DNA of 36,454 nt. It comes from Acidimicrobiaceae bacterium. GTDB lineage: Bacteria > Actinomycetota > Acidimicrobiia > Acidimicrobiales > RAAP-2. The notes beneath the pieces were generated by a model. That model ran no database searches. It had not been told where the DNA came from and saw only the letters and a list, made by a program, of their open reading frames with translations. How positions within the stretch are numbered: position 1 is the first letter of the stretch; every line of letters begins with the position of its first letter. The DNA lies in contig PLXU01000067.1 of assembly GCA_003151555.1 (NCBI GenBank), positions 1-36,454 on the forward strand, written 5' to 3'. This document shows, one piece after another, positions 1-10,015 of this stretch. Made by a program: the position numbers and the translations under genes.

Positions 1-806
1 GGCTCGTGCGCGTGCACGTCGATCGCGAAACCGAAGTCGGACGGCAAGTTGCCGCTGACTTCGACCCAGTTGTCGCCGGCGTCGTCGCTACGCATGACGT
101 CCCAATGTTTTTGCATGAACAACACATCGGGACGCGACGGATGAAGGGCAATGCGGTGCACACAGTGCCCGACTTCTGCGTCTTCGTCGGGTATGCCCTC
201 GGAGTGAAGGCCGTGGTTGATCGGTCGCCAGCTCTTGCCGCCGTCGTCGGTGCGAAACGCGCCGGCCGAGGAAATGGCGACGTAGATTCTTTTGGGATCG
301 CTCGGACTCACGAGGATCGTGTGCAGACACATCCCCCCCGCCCCGGGTTGCCAGGAGGCGCCCGTCGCGTGCGTACGCAGTCCCGAGAGTTCTTGCCAAT
401 TTTCGCCGCCGTCGCGGGAGGAGAAGAGTGCCGCATCCTCCACCCCGGCGAGCACCTCATCGGGGTTGGTCAACGAGGGCTCGAGGTGCCAGACCCGAGC
501 GAATTCCCACGGGTGCGGCGTGCCGTCGTACCACTGGTGAGTACCGGGCACGCCGTCGTACTTGAATTGGTTGCCCACCGGTTCCCACGATTTGCCGCCG
601 TCATCGGAGCGTTGAATTAGCTGTCCAAACCAACCGGTCGACTGCGACGCGAAGATCCGGTTCGAGTCAATGGGCGAGCCCTTGACGTGGTAGATCTCCC
701 AACCGCCGAAGAAGGGGCCATTGACTTCCCATTTATCACGCTTACCATCCGACGTCAGGATGAATGCGCCCTTGCGTGTACCTACCAACACTCGCACGCC
801 GCTCAT
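1..806 (-). CDS. Sialidase/BNR-repeat (YCF48/VPS10-like) beta-propeller protein, truncated by window start
   Basis: Reverse-strand reading from ATG at 806 gives [45 protein letters not shown]...[12 protein letters not shown]...[13 protein letters not shown]...[12 protein letters not shown]...[13 protein letters not shown]; repeated Asp-box (S/TxDxGxxW) motifs. Open at window edge so absent from the ORF track. Confidence 0.85.
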   Translation of the reverse strand, partial: MSGVRVLVGTRKGAFILTSDGKRDKWEVNGPFFGGWEIYHVKGSPIDSNRIFASQSTGWFGQLIQRSDDGGKSWEPVGNQFKYDGVPGTHQWYDGTPHPWEFARVWHLEPSLTNPDEVLAGVEDAALFSSRDGGENWQELSGLRTHATGASWQPGAGGMCLHTILVSPSDPKRIYVAISSAGAFRTDDGGKSWRPINHGLHSEGIPDEDAEVGHCVHRIALHPSRPDVLFMQKHWDVMRSDDAGDNWVEVSGNLPSDFGFAIDVHAHE

Positions 807-1412
807 GCGCGCTCCTCTCCCCCAGTGGTCACGATCTCTCGTCCCCCAGGAGGGGACGTTCGCCCGTTCGTGGTGAGTTTATCTAGGCCAGGGACTCGAT
901 CACCGACTTTTTCCTTCGTGGCGTTAGAACCGACCATCAATCATTTCGGATATTCTCATCTGCCAATTTCCTGGTCCACTTGTCGCGGAAATTACGTAAA
1001 CACCGGCTGTGACACTCGCAGTTGCGCAAAGCGATGAATGCCTATCGAGGTACTTGCGAATGTCTGTTGACCATAACGGTTCGAATCCCGTCAGCCCGTC
1101 AGGGCGCGAGCGCATTGGGCGAGGAGACGATGGGCGTGACGGCATACCGGTTTTCGGGGTCCCTAACGCTGCGCGCGCAGGAGTCCAAACCGGGGGCGCC
1201 CACCGCAACGGTGAAGTTAGAACTCCCGTAGATCTCCAGCAGAAAGAATTGAACGTGAGCCGCGACCTCAAGGTTGGCAGTTTCGTTGATGCCCGACTAC
1301 TCAGCGTCGATTGACCAACGGCCCCCGTGGGCGATCGCAGCGAACGACCAAACCAGAAAGGCGTGACGCATCGACATGAATGTTCGAAACAAGAAGAGGG
1401 TGGCACGAGACG

Positions 1413-2999
1413 TCAAAGCGATCGTGGAATTGATTGTGCAAACGAGAATACGTCATCCGGATCGTATTTTGCTTTCACCTTGACCAACCTATCCAAATTG
1501 GAGCCGTAGTACGCGCTCTGCCAATCCGAGAGATTCGGATCAATATAGTTTTGGTAGGCACCCGTTTGAGGATTAAACACGTTATTCCCCAGCCAGGTGA
1601 GCCACTCCTCACCGGCGGCGATCACCGACGTGGGCGTGTAGGTCGACCAGGAATACGTCGCTTGAATGCCCGCCAATTTGTCGCGGTGCACGAAGGCCGT
1701 CTGGTCGCTGTTCATTCGGTTGATGGCGCCGCCGTAGGCGTCGAAGGCGAGACCCCCGCCAATGCTCGGCGCGTGACTCTTCAAGTTGACAACGGCTTCG
1801 ACTATCTGCGCGTTTTGCATCGCGGTCATTGGCGCATCCACGTAGCTGGACTTGGCCGAATAGGCCTCGCGGCTCAATTTCCCGCCGGGACTGTGCGATG
1901 AGAGATGACACGCGGCAATCGTCAGGCCCGGGCATCCTGCTTCGATCTGCATGGCACCGATGTAGTCGTTGGATCCGCGAAAGTTACTCAAGGGTGCAGT
2001 GCCGATCGCGGACCGCAGCGGTGACAGCAAACTGTCGAGGGCGGACGGTGAACCGCAGAACACGCCGCTCACCTGGGCCAAGTAGCCCGACGGGCCCTCC
2101 GAGAGCAACTGACAGTTGGACCACAGTTCGTCGGGCATCGACACCATCCACTCCTGCCACGCGCCCAACATCGTCACCGCGGCCGACCACGCATACCGCA
2201 ACGTGAAGAGGGTCACTTCGGGCATCGGGTGCACTGAGAATTCGAACGACGTCGCCACGCCGAAGTTCCCTCCGCCGCCGCCGCGGCAGGCCCACAGGAG
2301 GTCGGCGTGGTCCCGGCCGTTCGCCGTGACGTGTTGCGCGTCGGCCGTCACCAGATCAATCGATTGCACGTTGTCCGAGGTCAATCCGTACTTGCGGCCA
2401 AAGACGCCAATGCCGCCGCCCAACGCGAGCCCGGCAATACCCACGCTCGGACACGATCCCCCGGGCAGCAATCGGTTGTGACTGCCAATGGCGTTGTACA
2501 CGTCGATAAGTTGGGCCCCGGCGCCAACCGTGGCCGTGTTGGAGCGCGTATCAACCACGACCGACGACATTCGACTGACGTCGATGACCAGCCCGTCGCA
2601 GTTCGAGTAACCGCCGTAACTGTGTCCGCCCGATCGGGCCGCCTGGTTGATGGCGTGGGCGGTCGCGAAGTCAATGCACCGCGCGACGTCATCGGCGGAC
2701 GCGCAATACGCAATGGCTCGCGGATGAAGCCCTACGAATTTTGCGTTGTAGAGCAGACGGTCGACCGCGTAACCGGGGTCTGAAGGCACCACCAGCGTTC
2801 CGTCCATCGCCGCACCGAGCGTCGACCAGTTCATCGTCGTCGGCGGACCCAGGGTGGTAGACGTCGTTGACGGCGGCGCCGATTGCGTGCCGCAGCCCTC
2901 TAGGAGTGAGGCGCTCACCACTGCGCCGGCCGCCAGGGTACCGATCTTGAGGCCCTGGAGCAAGAACCCTCGACGATCAAGTGAGGGTTGGTGATCCAC
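1413..2999 (-). CDS. FAD-binding oxidoreductase, berberine-bridge-enzyme (BBE)-like, with Tat/lipoprotein-type signal
   Basis: 528 aa ORF; N-terminus DRRGFLLQGLKIG (twin-arginine) followed by SLLEGC (possible lipobox); RSGGHSYGGYSNCDGLVIDVSRM and GGGIGVFGRKYGLTSDNV are typical FAD_binding_4 motifs; C-terminal NLDRLVKVKAKYDPDDVFSFAQSIP is BBE-like. Confidence 0.92.
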   Translation of the reverse strand: MDHQPSLDRRGFLLQGLKIGTLAAGAVVSASLLEGCGTQSAPPSTTSTTLGPPTTMNWSTLGAAMDGTLVVPSDPGYAVDRLLYNAKFVGLHPRAIAYCASADDVARCIDFATAHAINQAARSGGHSYGGYSNCDGLVIDVSRMSSVVVDTRSNTATVGAGAQLIDVYNAIGSHNRLLPGGSCPSVGIAGLALGGGIGVFGRKYGLTSDNVQSIDLVTADAQHVTANGRDHADLLWACRGGGGGNFGVATSFEFSVHPMPEVTLFTLRYAWSAAVTMLGAWQEWMVSMPDELWSNCQLLSEGPSGYLAQVSGVFCGSPSALDSLLSPLRSAIGTAPLSNFRGSNDYIGAMQIEAGCPGLTIAACHLSSHSPGGKLSREAYSAKSSYVDAPMTAMQNAQIVEAVVNLKSHAPSIGGGLAFDAYGGAINRMNSDQTAFVHRDKLAGIQATYSWSTYTPTSVIAAGEEWLTWLGNNVFNPQTGAYQNYIDPNLSDWQSAYYGSNLDRLVKVKAKYDPDDVFSFAQSIPRSL

Positions 3000-3088
3000 G
3001 TTGTGACGTTATCGGCAACCGAGAACTGCTTCTCGTATTGACGCGATCACACGATCCACGTCGCGCGAGGGCGAATTCGCTTCGGTCG

Positions 3089-3976
3089 CTACTCCAGTGG
3101 CGATGCGGTGGGTTGTCGATGACGGGCCGCGACGGCGGCGATGGCGCCCAAGCCAACCAGCACCCCCACGACCTGTGAGAACGTCAAGGACTGGCCGAGG
3201 ATGGGAATGGCCGCCACGGCGGCCACCAGCGGGTTGAGGCAACCGAGTATCGAAGAGATCGACGCGTCCACGTAACGATGGGACCAGTTCATGATCAGAT
3301 GTCCGCCGCCTGGCACTACCGCGAGCAGGACGATCCAGGTCCAGTCGCCCAGCTTCACCTGACCAAGTGACTGGCCCGAGATAAAGACGATCGGGGTCAC
3401 CGTCAGCGCCGCCATGATCGTCACGCCCGCCGTGTACTCCAAGGCGCCGTGCAGTTCGCGCGCGTGCTTGGTCACCAGCCAGTAGGCCGACCAGCACAAC
3501 AGCGATCCGACCGCGAGTAGGTCACCGAGGGCCTGATGACGGCTCGACGCGCCCGGTCCGAGAACCGTCGCCAACACGCCGAACATAGCCAACGCAATCC
3601 AAAAAACGTCCCAGCGGCCCAGTCGTTCACCGAAGAGACGTCGCGCGGCGAGGATTACCAGGATGGGCTGGAACGCACCGATCACCGTGACGTCGACGAC
3701 GCTGGCTAGTTTGACGGCGCTATAGAAGAGGGCCATGTCACCGGCCAGAAACACGCCGCCCAGCCAAGACGCGCGCACCGTGGCCCACGTCAATCGCCGA
3801 CCCGAGAGGTAGGTAATGACGACCAACAACGCGGCGCCGAGCCACAGGCGGTAGAAGGAGAGGACGAGACCGGGCGCAAAAGTCAGCGCGGCGAAAATCG
3901 CCCCGAAGCCCCACAGGATTGCCGCGAGGACCGAGCCGCCGAGACCAATCGTCTGATTGCGTGCATCGGAATTAAT
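3089..3976 (-). CDS. DMT-superfamily (EamA) transporter; start codon uncertain
   Basis: Track ORF begins at TTG 3829, but the same frame stays open to a stop at 3992-3994 and encodes LGGSVLAAILWGFGAIFAALTFAPGLVLSFYRLWLGAALL, a typical EamA N-terminal helix. No ATG/GTG/TTG in that extension; ATT at 3976 used here as provisional limit. Confidence 0.8.
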   Translation of the reverse strand: MNSDARNQTIGLGGSVLAAILWGFGAIFAALTFAPGLVLSFYRLWLGAALLVVITYLSGRRLTWATVRASWLGGVFLAGDMALFYSAVKLASVVDVTVIGAFQPILVILAARRLFGERLGRWDVFWIALAMFGVLATVLGPGASSRHQALGDLLAVGSLLCWSAYWLVTKHARELHGALEYTAGVTIMAALTVTPIVFISGQSLGQVKLGDWTWIVLLAVVPGGGHLIMNWSHRYVDASISSILGCLNPLVAAVAAIPILGQSLTFSQVVGVLVGLGAIAAVAARHRQPTASPLE

Positions 3977-4236
3977 ACGTTCTCTGTTCGTTCACGGCGC
4001 GTTCACCTTGTTGGTGGCCACCAATCGACTCTAGCGTTGGCCGTACCTTCAACGCACCGAGGCCTCGCTCGATGAACGTGGTCGCCAACGTGGCGGGCCT
4101 GGAATTTCGTCTTGGCGTGCAAGTTAAAGTTGTGTACGTGAGCAAGCACCGTAACGGCGATCGCGACGTGACCTAACTTATGCAGCGTTCGACCGAGGCG
4201 GCACCGACCACGTGCGCCGGTCACTAGGGCCCGACC

Positions 4237-5421
4237 ATGGATTCGAGTTCGCCCATTTCATCTGACGCCATCGCGACGGAAGTCTCCTTTCGTCCGTTCG
4301 CCTTCGCCAACGCCACTGCGATCTTCCTGCTGATTGGCGCCACCTCTTCGCTGTACGGGCCACTGCTCATCAGCTTCTCGCACAAGTTCCATATCTCGTT
4401 GCCCGAAACGGGCATCCTGCTCAGCGTCAACTTTGTGGGGGCCTTCTTCGGGGTGCCGCTCGGCTGGCTGGCCATCAAGCGATTCACCGGCAAGACCGTG
4501 CTGTGCGCAGCATTGCTACCCATGGCGGCCGGGGCCACCGGCGTGGCGCTCTCAAGTTCGTGGACGCTCTTCTTGATTTGCGCGTTCATCGTCGGCGTCG
4601 GATTTGGTGGGGTGGACTTCTCACTCAACACCCTGATGGCGCGAACGGCCCTCGAGGGTCGGGCCCATCGATTGAGCTTTTCCAACGCCGGGTTCGGACT
4701 GGGCGCCGTCGTCGGACCACTGCTCATCATTGCGTTGCGGCCGCACAATTTTCCCCTGCTGTTCGGTGGCATCGCCGTCGCGGCACTAGTGCTGTCGACG
4801 ATGAACCAGGGATTGCACGCGCCACCGCTACGGGCCGAAACCAAACAACGCGAACTCTCCATGTTGAAATCCCAGCGACGCCCAATCCTGGCGACGTTCA
4901 TTCTCGCGTACATTCTCTACGTCGCCGTCGAGACGAGTTCGTCCGGTTGGATTGCCTCACAGCTTCATCGCGAGGGTTACTCGGCGTCCATCGCCAGCCT
5001 GGTCACCGCCGGATTCTGGTGCGGACTCACCCTGGGTCGAGTGGTGGGCGGACCATTGCACAAACGCGTGGGCGACAAGGCGCTCGTCCTCGTCGGGCTG
5101 AGCCTTGCCTTGCTGCTCTCCCTGGTTGCGTACTCCAGCGTCCTCGCGCCCTACGCTTACCCCGTACTGGGCCTGGTCATCGCGTCGGTCTATCCAATGG
5201 GGCTGATCTGGTACACGGTTCTGTGCCCGCACGACAGTGATGGGTTGGCCCTGTTGATTCTCTTTATGATGTTCGGCGGCGTGATCGGTCCAGGGGTCGA
5301 GAGCCTGATGGTCTCCGCGTTTGGAATACACGTCGTGCCGCTAGTAATTGCCGCGTTCGCCGCGCTGGACATCGCGGTCTTCGCTAGTGCGATTCGCTTT
5401 CGACCGCTCTCCGGCCCCTAG
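4237..5421 (+). CDS. Major facilitator superfamily (MFS) transporter
   Basis: 394 aa, about 12 hydrophobic segments, FANATAIFLLIGATSSLYGPLLISFSHKF...GAFFGVPLGWLAIKRFTGKTVL typical of MFS. Confidence 0.88.
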   Translation: MDSSSPISSDAIATEVSFRPFAFANATAIFLLIGATSSLYGPLLISFSHKFHISLPETGILLSVNFVGAFFGVPLGWLAIKRFTGKTVLCAALLPMAAGATGVALSSSWTLFLICAFIVGVGFGGVDFSLNTLMARTALEGRAHRLSFSNAGFGLGAVVGPLLIIALRPHNFPLLFGGIAVAALVLSTMNQGLHAPPLRAETKQRELSMLKSQRRPILATFILAYILYVAVETSSSGWIASQLHREGYSASIASLVTAGFWCGLTLGRVVGGPLHKRVGDKALVLVGLSLALLLSLVAYSSVLAPYAYPVLGLVIASVYPMGLIWYTVLCPHDSDGLALLILFMMFGGVIGPGVESLMVSAFGIHVVPLVIAAFAALDIAVFASAIRFRPLSGP

Positions 5422-5487
5422 CGCCTACCGGCGACGAGATCCGCGACGGGTAGGGTCGGACGCTGTCGCGACGAACCGCGAGATCGC

Positions 5488-6054
5488 CTAGTCCTCTTCA
5501 GCCTCGTCGTCATTTTCTTTGTCCTTACCGAGTTTCTTGGCCGCCTTCTTAGCCGCTTCGAAACGCTCGGCAATGTCGTGCTGCACGGGACGAATCACGC
5601 GCTCGGCCTCCTTGATCTGCTGAGCGATCATCTGCTTGGCCGGTTCAATGACCCGCTCGGCCCCCTTGAGTTGCTGGGCGATCTTCTGCTTGGCCGGTTC
5701 CATGGCGCGCTCGGCCTCTTTGATCTGCTGGGCGATCAGCTGCTTCACCGGCTCCATAGCCCGCTCGGCGTCCTTAATCTGCTGGACCAACATCTGCTGG
5801 AGGGGACGCATGGCTTCGTCGAGGTAACTGCCGAATCGCTTTTGCGCCGCACTTCGCGAAATCCCCAGCACTTCACCGAGTTCTTGCCAGGTGGCGCCGC
5901 GTGAACGGGCGACCTCGACGTTGAGCTCGATCGCAATCTCTTCCTGTTCGATTACTAGTCGGCTGTTGTAGATATCGGTCAACGCGGTGACCTTGCCGAA
6001 CGCCTCCTCGGAGACGGGCAATTCACGGTTCTTTTTGGCGGGCTTTTTGCTCAT
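5488..6054 (-). CDS. HTH-containing protein with tandem 18-residue amphipathic helical repeats and acidic tail
   Basis: Probable start MSKKPAKKNREL (track ORF 6069). HTH-like RGATWQELGEVLGISRSAAQKRFGSYL followed by ~4 copies of xIAQQIKEAERxxEPxKQ and tail KENDDEAEED. Confidence 0.8.
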   Translation of the reverse strand: MSKKPAKKNRELPVSEEAFGKVTALTDIYNSRLVIEQEEIAIELNVEVARSRGATWQELGEVLGISRSAAQKRFGSYLDEAMRPLQQMLVQQIKDAERAMEPVKQLIAQQIKEAERAMEPAKQKIAQQLKGAERVIEPAKQMIAQQIKEAERVIRPVQHDIAERFEAAKKAAKKLGKDKENDDEAEED

Positions 6055-6231
6055 GTCCCATTGTAGCATAAATTCGTAATTGTAGAGTTAAGTTGACAAA
6101 ATATGTAGTTGGTCTGATGGATCTTTCCTGGTCAACACTGGTCCACCAAAATTCCCTCCTGCCAAACCCTCCGCAGTATTTTGGCTTGGCGGGTTTCAAC
6201 TACAACGCTCGAAGACGCGATCAATCCCGAT

Positions 6232-7146
6232 CTACGTGCTTAACGTCGCGAGGCGCAGGAGTTCAAAGAGGCGGTCCACTTCGGCGCGCGTCTCCTCATC
6301 CAAGTGGTAGCCGAGGGGTCCGCGAGCGAACGTGGACGCCAGAACCCCCTGGCGCTTGAGGATATGTTTTTCGATGGCCACGTAGGAGTCAATCGACGTT
6401 TGCAGATCAATCAGCAGGCTGAGCGGTCCGCTGATGGCGTACGCCAGTGGCCAGTTGGCCGAAGCGAGGGCGTCCCACATTTTCTGGACGGCCCAGCAGA
6501 CTTCGGCGCCCGGCATCGTGCCGACGGCTCCTCGCCGAAAACTGTCGACCAGGGCCACTCCCCCCGTGCCCTCGAACACCCGGGCCTGGCCTCGCGTGGC
6601 GTCACGTATCTTGGTGACACGCTGACCGATTGGGGGCGCCTCGGGCTTGAAGTAGATGCGCTCGCCGTACGTGGCCAGGAGCTTGGCCTGCACTTCGATG
6701 CTGAACGGGCGGCCCACGTACCCACTGGCGTCCTGGATCACCAGGCCGATCGACATCGAGTCGGCGACGGCGGAGTAGTAGCCGTAGAGGGCGTCATCGT
6801 CGAGCACCACCGAGATCGGTGGGATCACCATCGCCGCGTCAGCGCCGACCGCTTCGGCGTGGCGGGCGTGCATCACCGCGGTGTTGGTACTTTCGGCGCC
6901 GCAACTGATGACCGAAATCACGTCGCGTTCAATCGCCACCCCGACCACGACTTCGCTGAGTTGATGGCGCTCGGTCTCACTGAGGCGTAGTACTTCGGAG
7001 ACCATGCCGGTAGTAAGACCCGCGACGCCTTGGTTAAGGACCCACTGGCACTCCTTGATGAGGGCCACCTCGTCAATGGCCCCGTCGTCGTCGAATGGGG
7101 TTTGAATCACCGGCAGCACTCCGGCGAGTACCCGACTAGTTGACAC
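6232..7146 (-). CDS. DHDPS/N-acetylneuraminate lyase family protein (candidate 2-keto-3-deoxy-aldonate dehydratase or aldolase)
   Basis: 304 aa; GVLPVIQTPFDDDGAIDEVAL N-terminus and Schiff-base lysine context RIYFKPEAPPIG typical of DHDPS/NAL class I lyases. Confidence 0.88.
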   Translation of the reverse strand: MSTSRVLAGVLPVIQTPFDDDGAIDEVALIKECQWVLNQGVAGLTTGMVSEVLRLSETERHQLSEVVVGVAIERDVISVISCGAESTNTAVMHARHAEAVGADAAMVIPPISVVLDDDALYGYYSAVADSMSIGLVIQDASGYVGRPFSIEVQAKLLATYGERIYFKPEAPPIGQRVTKIRDATRGQARVFEGTGGVALVDSFRRGAVGTMPGAEVCWAVQKMWDALASANWPLAYAISGPLSLLIDLQTSIDSYVAIEKHILKRQGVLASTFARGPLGYHLDEETRAEVDRLFELLRLATLST

Positions 7147-7203
7147 GGCCCCTCCTTTCCAAAATGTCGTCGACGGCGGTGGGGAACGCGAGCATGACGT
7201 CGC

Positions 7204-8724
7204 CTACGCGCGCAACTGTCCGTCCACTCGACGAACGATACCCAACGGGTTGTCCTCCTTGATCGACTCCGGCAGCCACGCGTCCGGCACCGACTGGTAC
7301 GAGACGGGACGCAGCCACCTGCGCATCGAGTTGGCTCCCACTGACGTATGCAGCGCCGACGTGGTGGCCGGATGTGGGCCGCCGTGGTGCATGGACCACG
7401 ACACCCCGACGCCCGTGGGATAGCCATTGATGATCACCCGACCGGCGAGCTGACGTCCTAAATCAATGAGTACCGGTCCCCAGTCATCGTCGCTTTCGGC
7501 GTGCACGGTGAACGTCAGGGCCGGCTCGAGGTCGCTCAATGCCTCCAGGAGTCGCTCGCGTTGCGCGTAGCGCACGACGATCGCCACCGCGCCGAAGCAT
7601 TCGGTGTCCAGGATCGAGGCGTCCGGGCCGCTCAGGGTGTCGAGCGCAATTTCGACCAGCACGGCGCCCGCGCCCGAGGGCCCCGAGCCGCTCGAACTCC
7701 TCGCCAGCACTTCGACACCTTGGGTGTCGAGCAGCGCCGCCACGCCAGCGTCGTAGTGCTCACGAATCGCGCTACTCAGCATGGTGGCCCCGGCGCTCGC
7801 ACTCATGGCCTCGCGCGCCGCGCTCACCACTTCGTCGCCGTCTCGCCCACTCGGCACGAAGAGCAGGCCCGGCTTCGTACAGAACTGTCCCGCCCCGAGC
7901 GTCACGGAGGCCACCATGGCCGCGCCAATCTCACTGGCCCGGGCGCCGGCCGCGCGCGGCGTGATCACCAGCGCGTTCACACTACCGAGTTCACCGTAAA
8001 AGGGAATAGGAACGGCCCGCGCCTGCGCCCGGTCAAAGAGGAAGCGACCAGCGCGGTACGAGCCGGTGAATCCCACGGCGCGCACGTTGACGTCGTCCAC
8101 CAGCGACACGCCCGCCGCCACGCCGAACACGCACTGGAGCAGATCGACCGGTGCATCAACTTGGCTCGCGGCACGCTCGAGGGCGCGTACGCAGAGTCGC
8201 GACGTGTTCGGATGGGCGGGATGGGCCTTGACGATCACGGAGCATCCGGCCGCCAACGCCGACGCCGTGTCGCCGCCGGGCACCGAAAAAGCCAGCGGGA
8301 AGTTCGACGCGCCAAAGACTGCCACCGGTCCGAGTGGCTCGAGTTGACGGCGCAGGTCGGGCAGCGGTCCCATGGGCGTGTCGGTGGCGTGATCAACGCT
8401 GGCCTCTAAAAAACCACCATCGCGTACCACCGAGGCGAAAAACCGGAACTGGAACGACGTGCGGCGCAGCTCGCCCGTCAATCGTCCCTCACCGAGTCCC
8501 GTTTCCTCGTTGGCGGCGGCGATGATCGCCGCGCCGTCGTCGTCCAGCGCCTGGGCCATGGCTTCGAGCAGGCCTGCGCGCCACTCGAGCGAGCGGGTCG
8601 CGAACGTCGTGGCGGCGCCCAGTGATCGTCGGCCCATCTGCACCACCTCTTCGACGCTCGTCTCGTGAATGCCGAGCGGCGTCGCCACGCCGGTGACGGG
8701 ATTCGTGCTGAAGACCTCACTCAC
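7204..8724 (-). CDS. Aldehyde dehydrogenase, alpha-ketoglutarate semialdehyde dehydrogenase-like
   Basis: Motifs FGASNFPLAFSVPGGDTASALAAGCSVIVKAHPAHPNTS, PFYGELGSVNALVITP and catalytic Cys GAGQFCTKPGLLFVP. Probable GTG start at 8724 (VSEVFSTNPVTG); track ORF to 8823 would overlap the upstream gene. Confidence 0.9.
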   Translation of the reverse strand: MSEVFSTNPVTGVATPLGIHETSVEEVVQMGRRSLGAATTFATRSLEWRAGLLEAMAQALDDDGAAIIAAANEETGLGEGRLTGELRRTSFQFRFFASVVRDGGFLEASVDHATDTPMGPLPDLRRQLEPLGPVAVFGASNFPLAFSVPGGDTASALAAGCSVIVKAHPAHPNTSRLCVRALERAASQVDAPVDLLQCVFGVAAGVSLVDDVNVRAVGFTGSYRAGRFLFDRAQARAVPIPFYGELGSVNALVITPRAAGARASEIGAAMVASVTLGAGQFCTKPGLLFVPSGRDGDEVVSAAREAMSASAGATMLSSAIREHYDAGVAALLDTQGVEVLARSSSGSGPSGAGAVLVEIALDTLSGPDASILDTECFGAVAIVVRYAQRERLLEALSDLEPALTFTVHAESDDDWGPVLIDLGRQLAGRVIINGYPTGVGVSWSMHHGGPHPATTSALHTSVGANSMRRWLRPVSYQSVPDAWLPESIKEDNPLGIVRRVDGQLRA

Positions 8725-8788
8725 GCCGGTCCCCTTCGTCGTGCGCGGAGCGCGAAACCAGTCGGCGTCCGGGGTCGTTGGGCTGTAC

Positions 8789-9964
8789 TCACGAGGTGAG
8801 GACGCGAAGGGAGCGCCCGCCATTGGGATCGAAAAAATGAAGGTTGTCGGTAGTGAGACCGAGAGTGATCAAACTGCCCTCCACGACGTCGGTGCGCGCA
8901 CTGAGGCGAGCGACCACGCGCGAACGCTTGCGAACCGTTTCGGCGTCGCTCGTGGGCAGGGCATCGAGCACCACGTCGGTGTTCGACGTGATGGCCAGGT
9001 ACGCCAGTATCTCGGAACCGAGTGCCTCGCGCAGGTCGACCCGGGCCCTAAGGAGATCGTCGGTCGTCGAATTGTCAGCCACCAGGTCCTCGGGGCGAAA
9101 GCCCAATACCACCTGACGTCCGATCCACTGTGCCAGGGCGTGGGTGCTCCGGTACTGCTCGGGGATGAGCAGCGACTGGTCGCCGAAGTGGGCTCTCGTG
9201 ACGCCTTGGCCTTCGTCCAGGTTGGCCAGGATCAGGTTCATCGGGGGCGAACCAATGAAGCCGGCCACGAACTCGTTGGCGGGGAAGTCGTAGAGGTCCT
9301 GGGGGGTGTCGACCTGCTGGAGCAGTCCCCCGCGCAACACGGCCACGCGGTCGCCCATCGTCATTGCTTCGGTCTGATCGTGGGTCACGTAGACCGTCGC
9401 CACGCCCAGCAATCGCTGAATTCGCGCGATCTCGGTGCGCATCTCGACGCGCAACTGCGCATCGAGATTCGAGAGCGGCTCGTCCATCAAAAAGGCCTGG
9501 GGCTCACGCACGATGGCCCGGCCCATGGCGACGCGTTGACGCTGGCCGCCCGAGAGCGCCTTGGGACGGCGGTCCAGATACTCATCGAGGCGCAGTATGC
9601 GCGCGGCCTCACCCACGCGCTGGGCAATCTCCGCCTTCGCCACGCCGCGAATCTTGAGGGCGAAACCCATGTTCTGCGCGACCGTCATCTGGGGATAGAG
9701 AGCGTAGTTCTGAAAGACCATGGCGATGTCGCGGTCCTTGGGCAACACGTTGTTCATCACCGTGCCGCCGATCGCGATCGTGCCGTCGGAGATCTCCTCG
9801 AGGCCCGCCACCATGCGCAGCGCCGTCGTCTTGCCGCAGCCCGACGGTCCCACCAGCACCATGAACTCACCGTCGGCGACGCTGAGCGAGAGGTCGTTGA
9901 CGGCGGGCACCCCGTTGGCGCCCGGATAAATCTTGGTGACTCGCTCAAAGACGACGTCGGCCAC
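8789..9964 (-). CDS. Sugar ABC transporter ATP-binding protein (UgpC/MsmK/MalK-like)
   Basis: Walker A GPSGCGKTT, signature LSGGQRQRVAMGRAIVREP, Walker B FLMDEPLSNLDAQLR, C-terminal regulatory (TOBE-like) domain. GTG 9964 preceded by GGGGAAAGG is the likely start. Confidence 0.95.
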   Translation of the reverse strand: MADVVFERVTKIYPGANGVPAVNDLSLSVADGEFMVLVGPSGCGKTTALRMVAGLEEISDGTIAIGGTVMNNVLPKDRDIAMVFQNYALYPQMTVAQNMGFALKIRGVAKAEIAQRVGEAARILRLDEYLDRRPKALSGGQRQRVAMGRAIVREPQAFLMDEPLSNLDAQLRVEMRTEIARIQRLLGVATVYVTHDQTEAMTMGDRVAVLRGGLLQQVDTPQDLYDFPANEFVAGFIGSPPMNLILANLDEGQGVTRAHFGDQSLLIPEQYRSTHALAQWIGRQVVLGFRPEDLVADNSTTDDLLRARVDLREALGSEILAYLAITSNTDVVLDALPTSDAETVRKRSRVVARLSARTDVVEGSLITLGLTTDNLHFFDPNGGRSLRVLTS

Positions 9965-10015
9965 GACACATACCTTTCCCCGCACTCAACGTGGCGGTGG
10001 CGCCAGGATAAACCT

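Noticed and set aside
840-870. cgtcccc-caggag-ggggacg-like hairpin upstream of the sialidase-like gene
   Set aside because: Short stem without supporting context; cannot be distinguished from chance.
924-1406. 160-aa minus-strand ORF
   Set aside because: Contains GLTGFEP, typical of translated antisense tRNA T-arm, and is Ser/Arg/Pro-rich; likely spurious.
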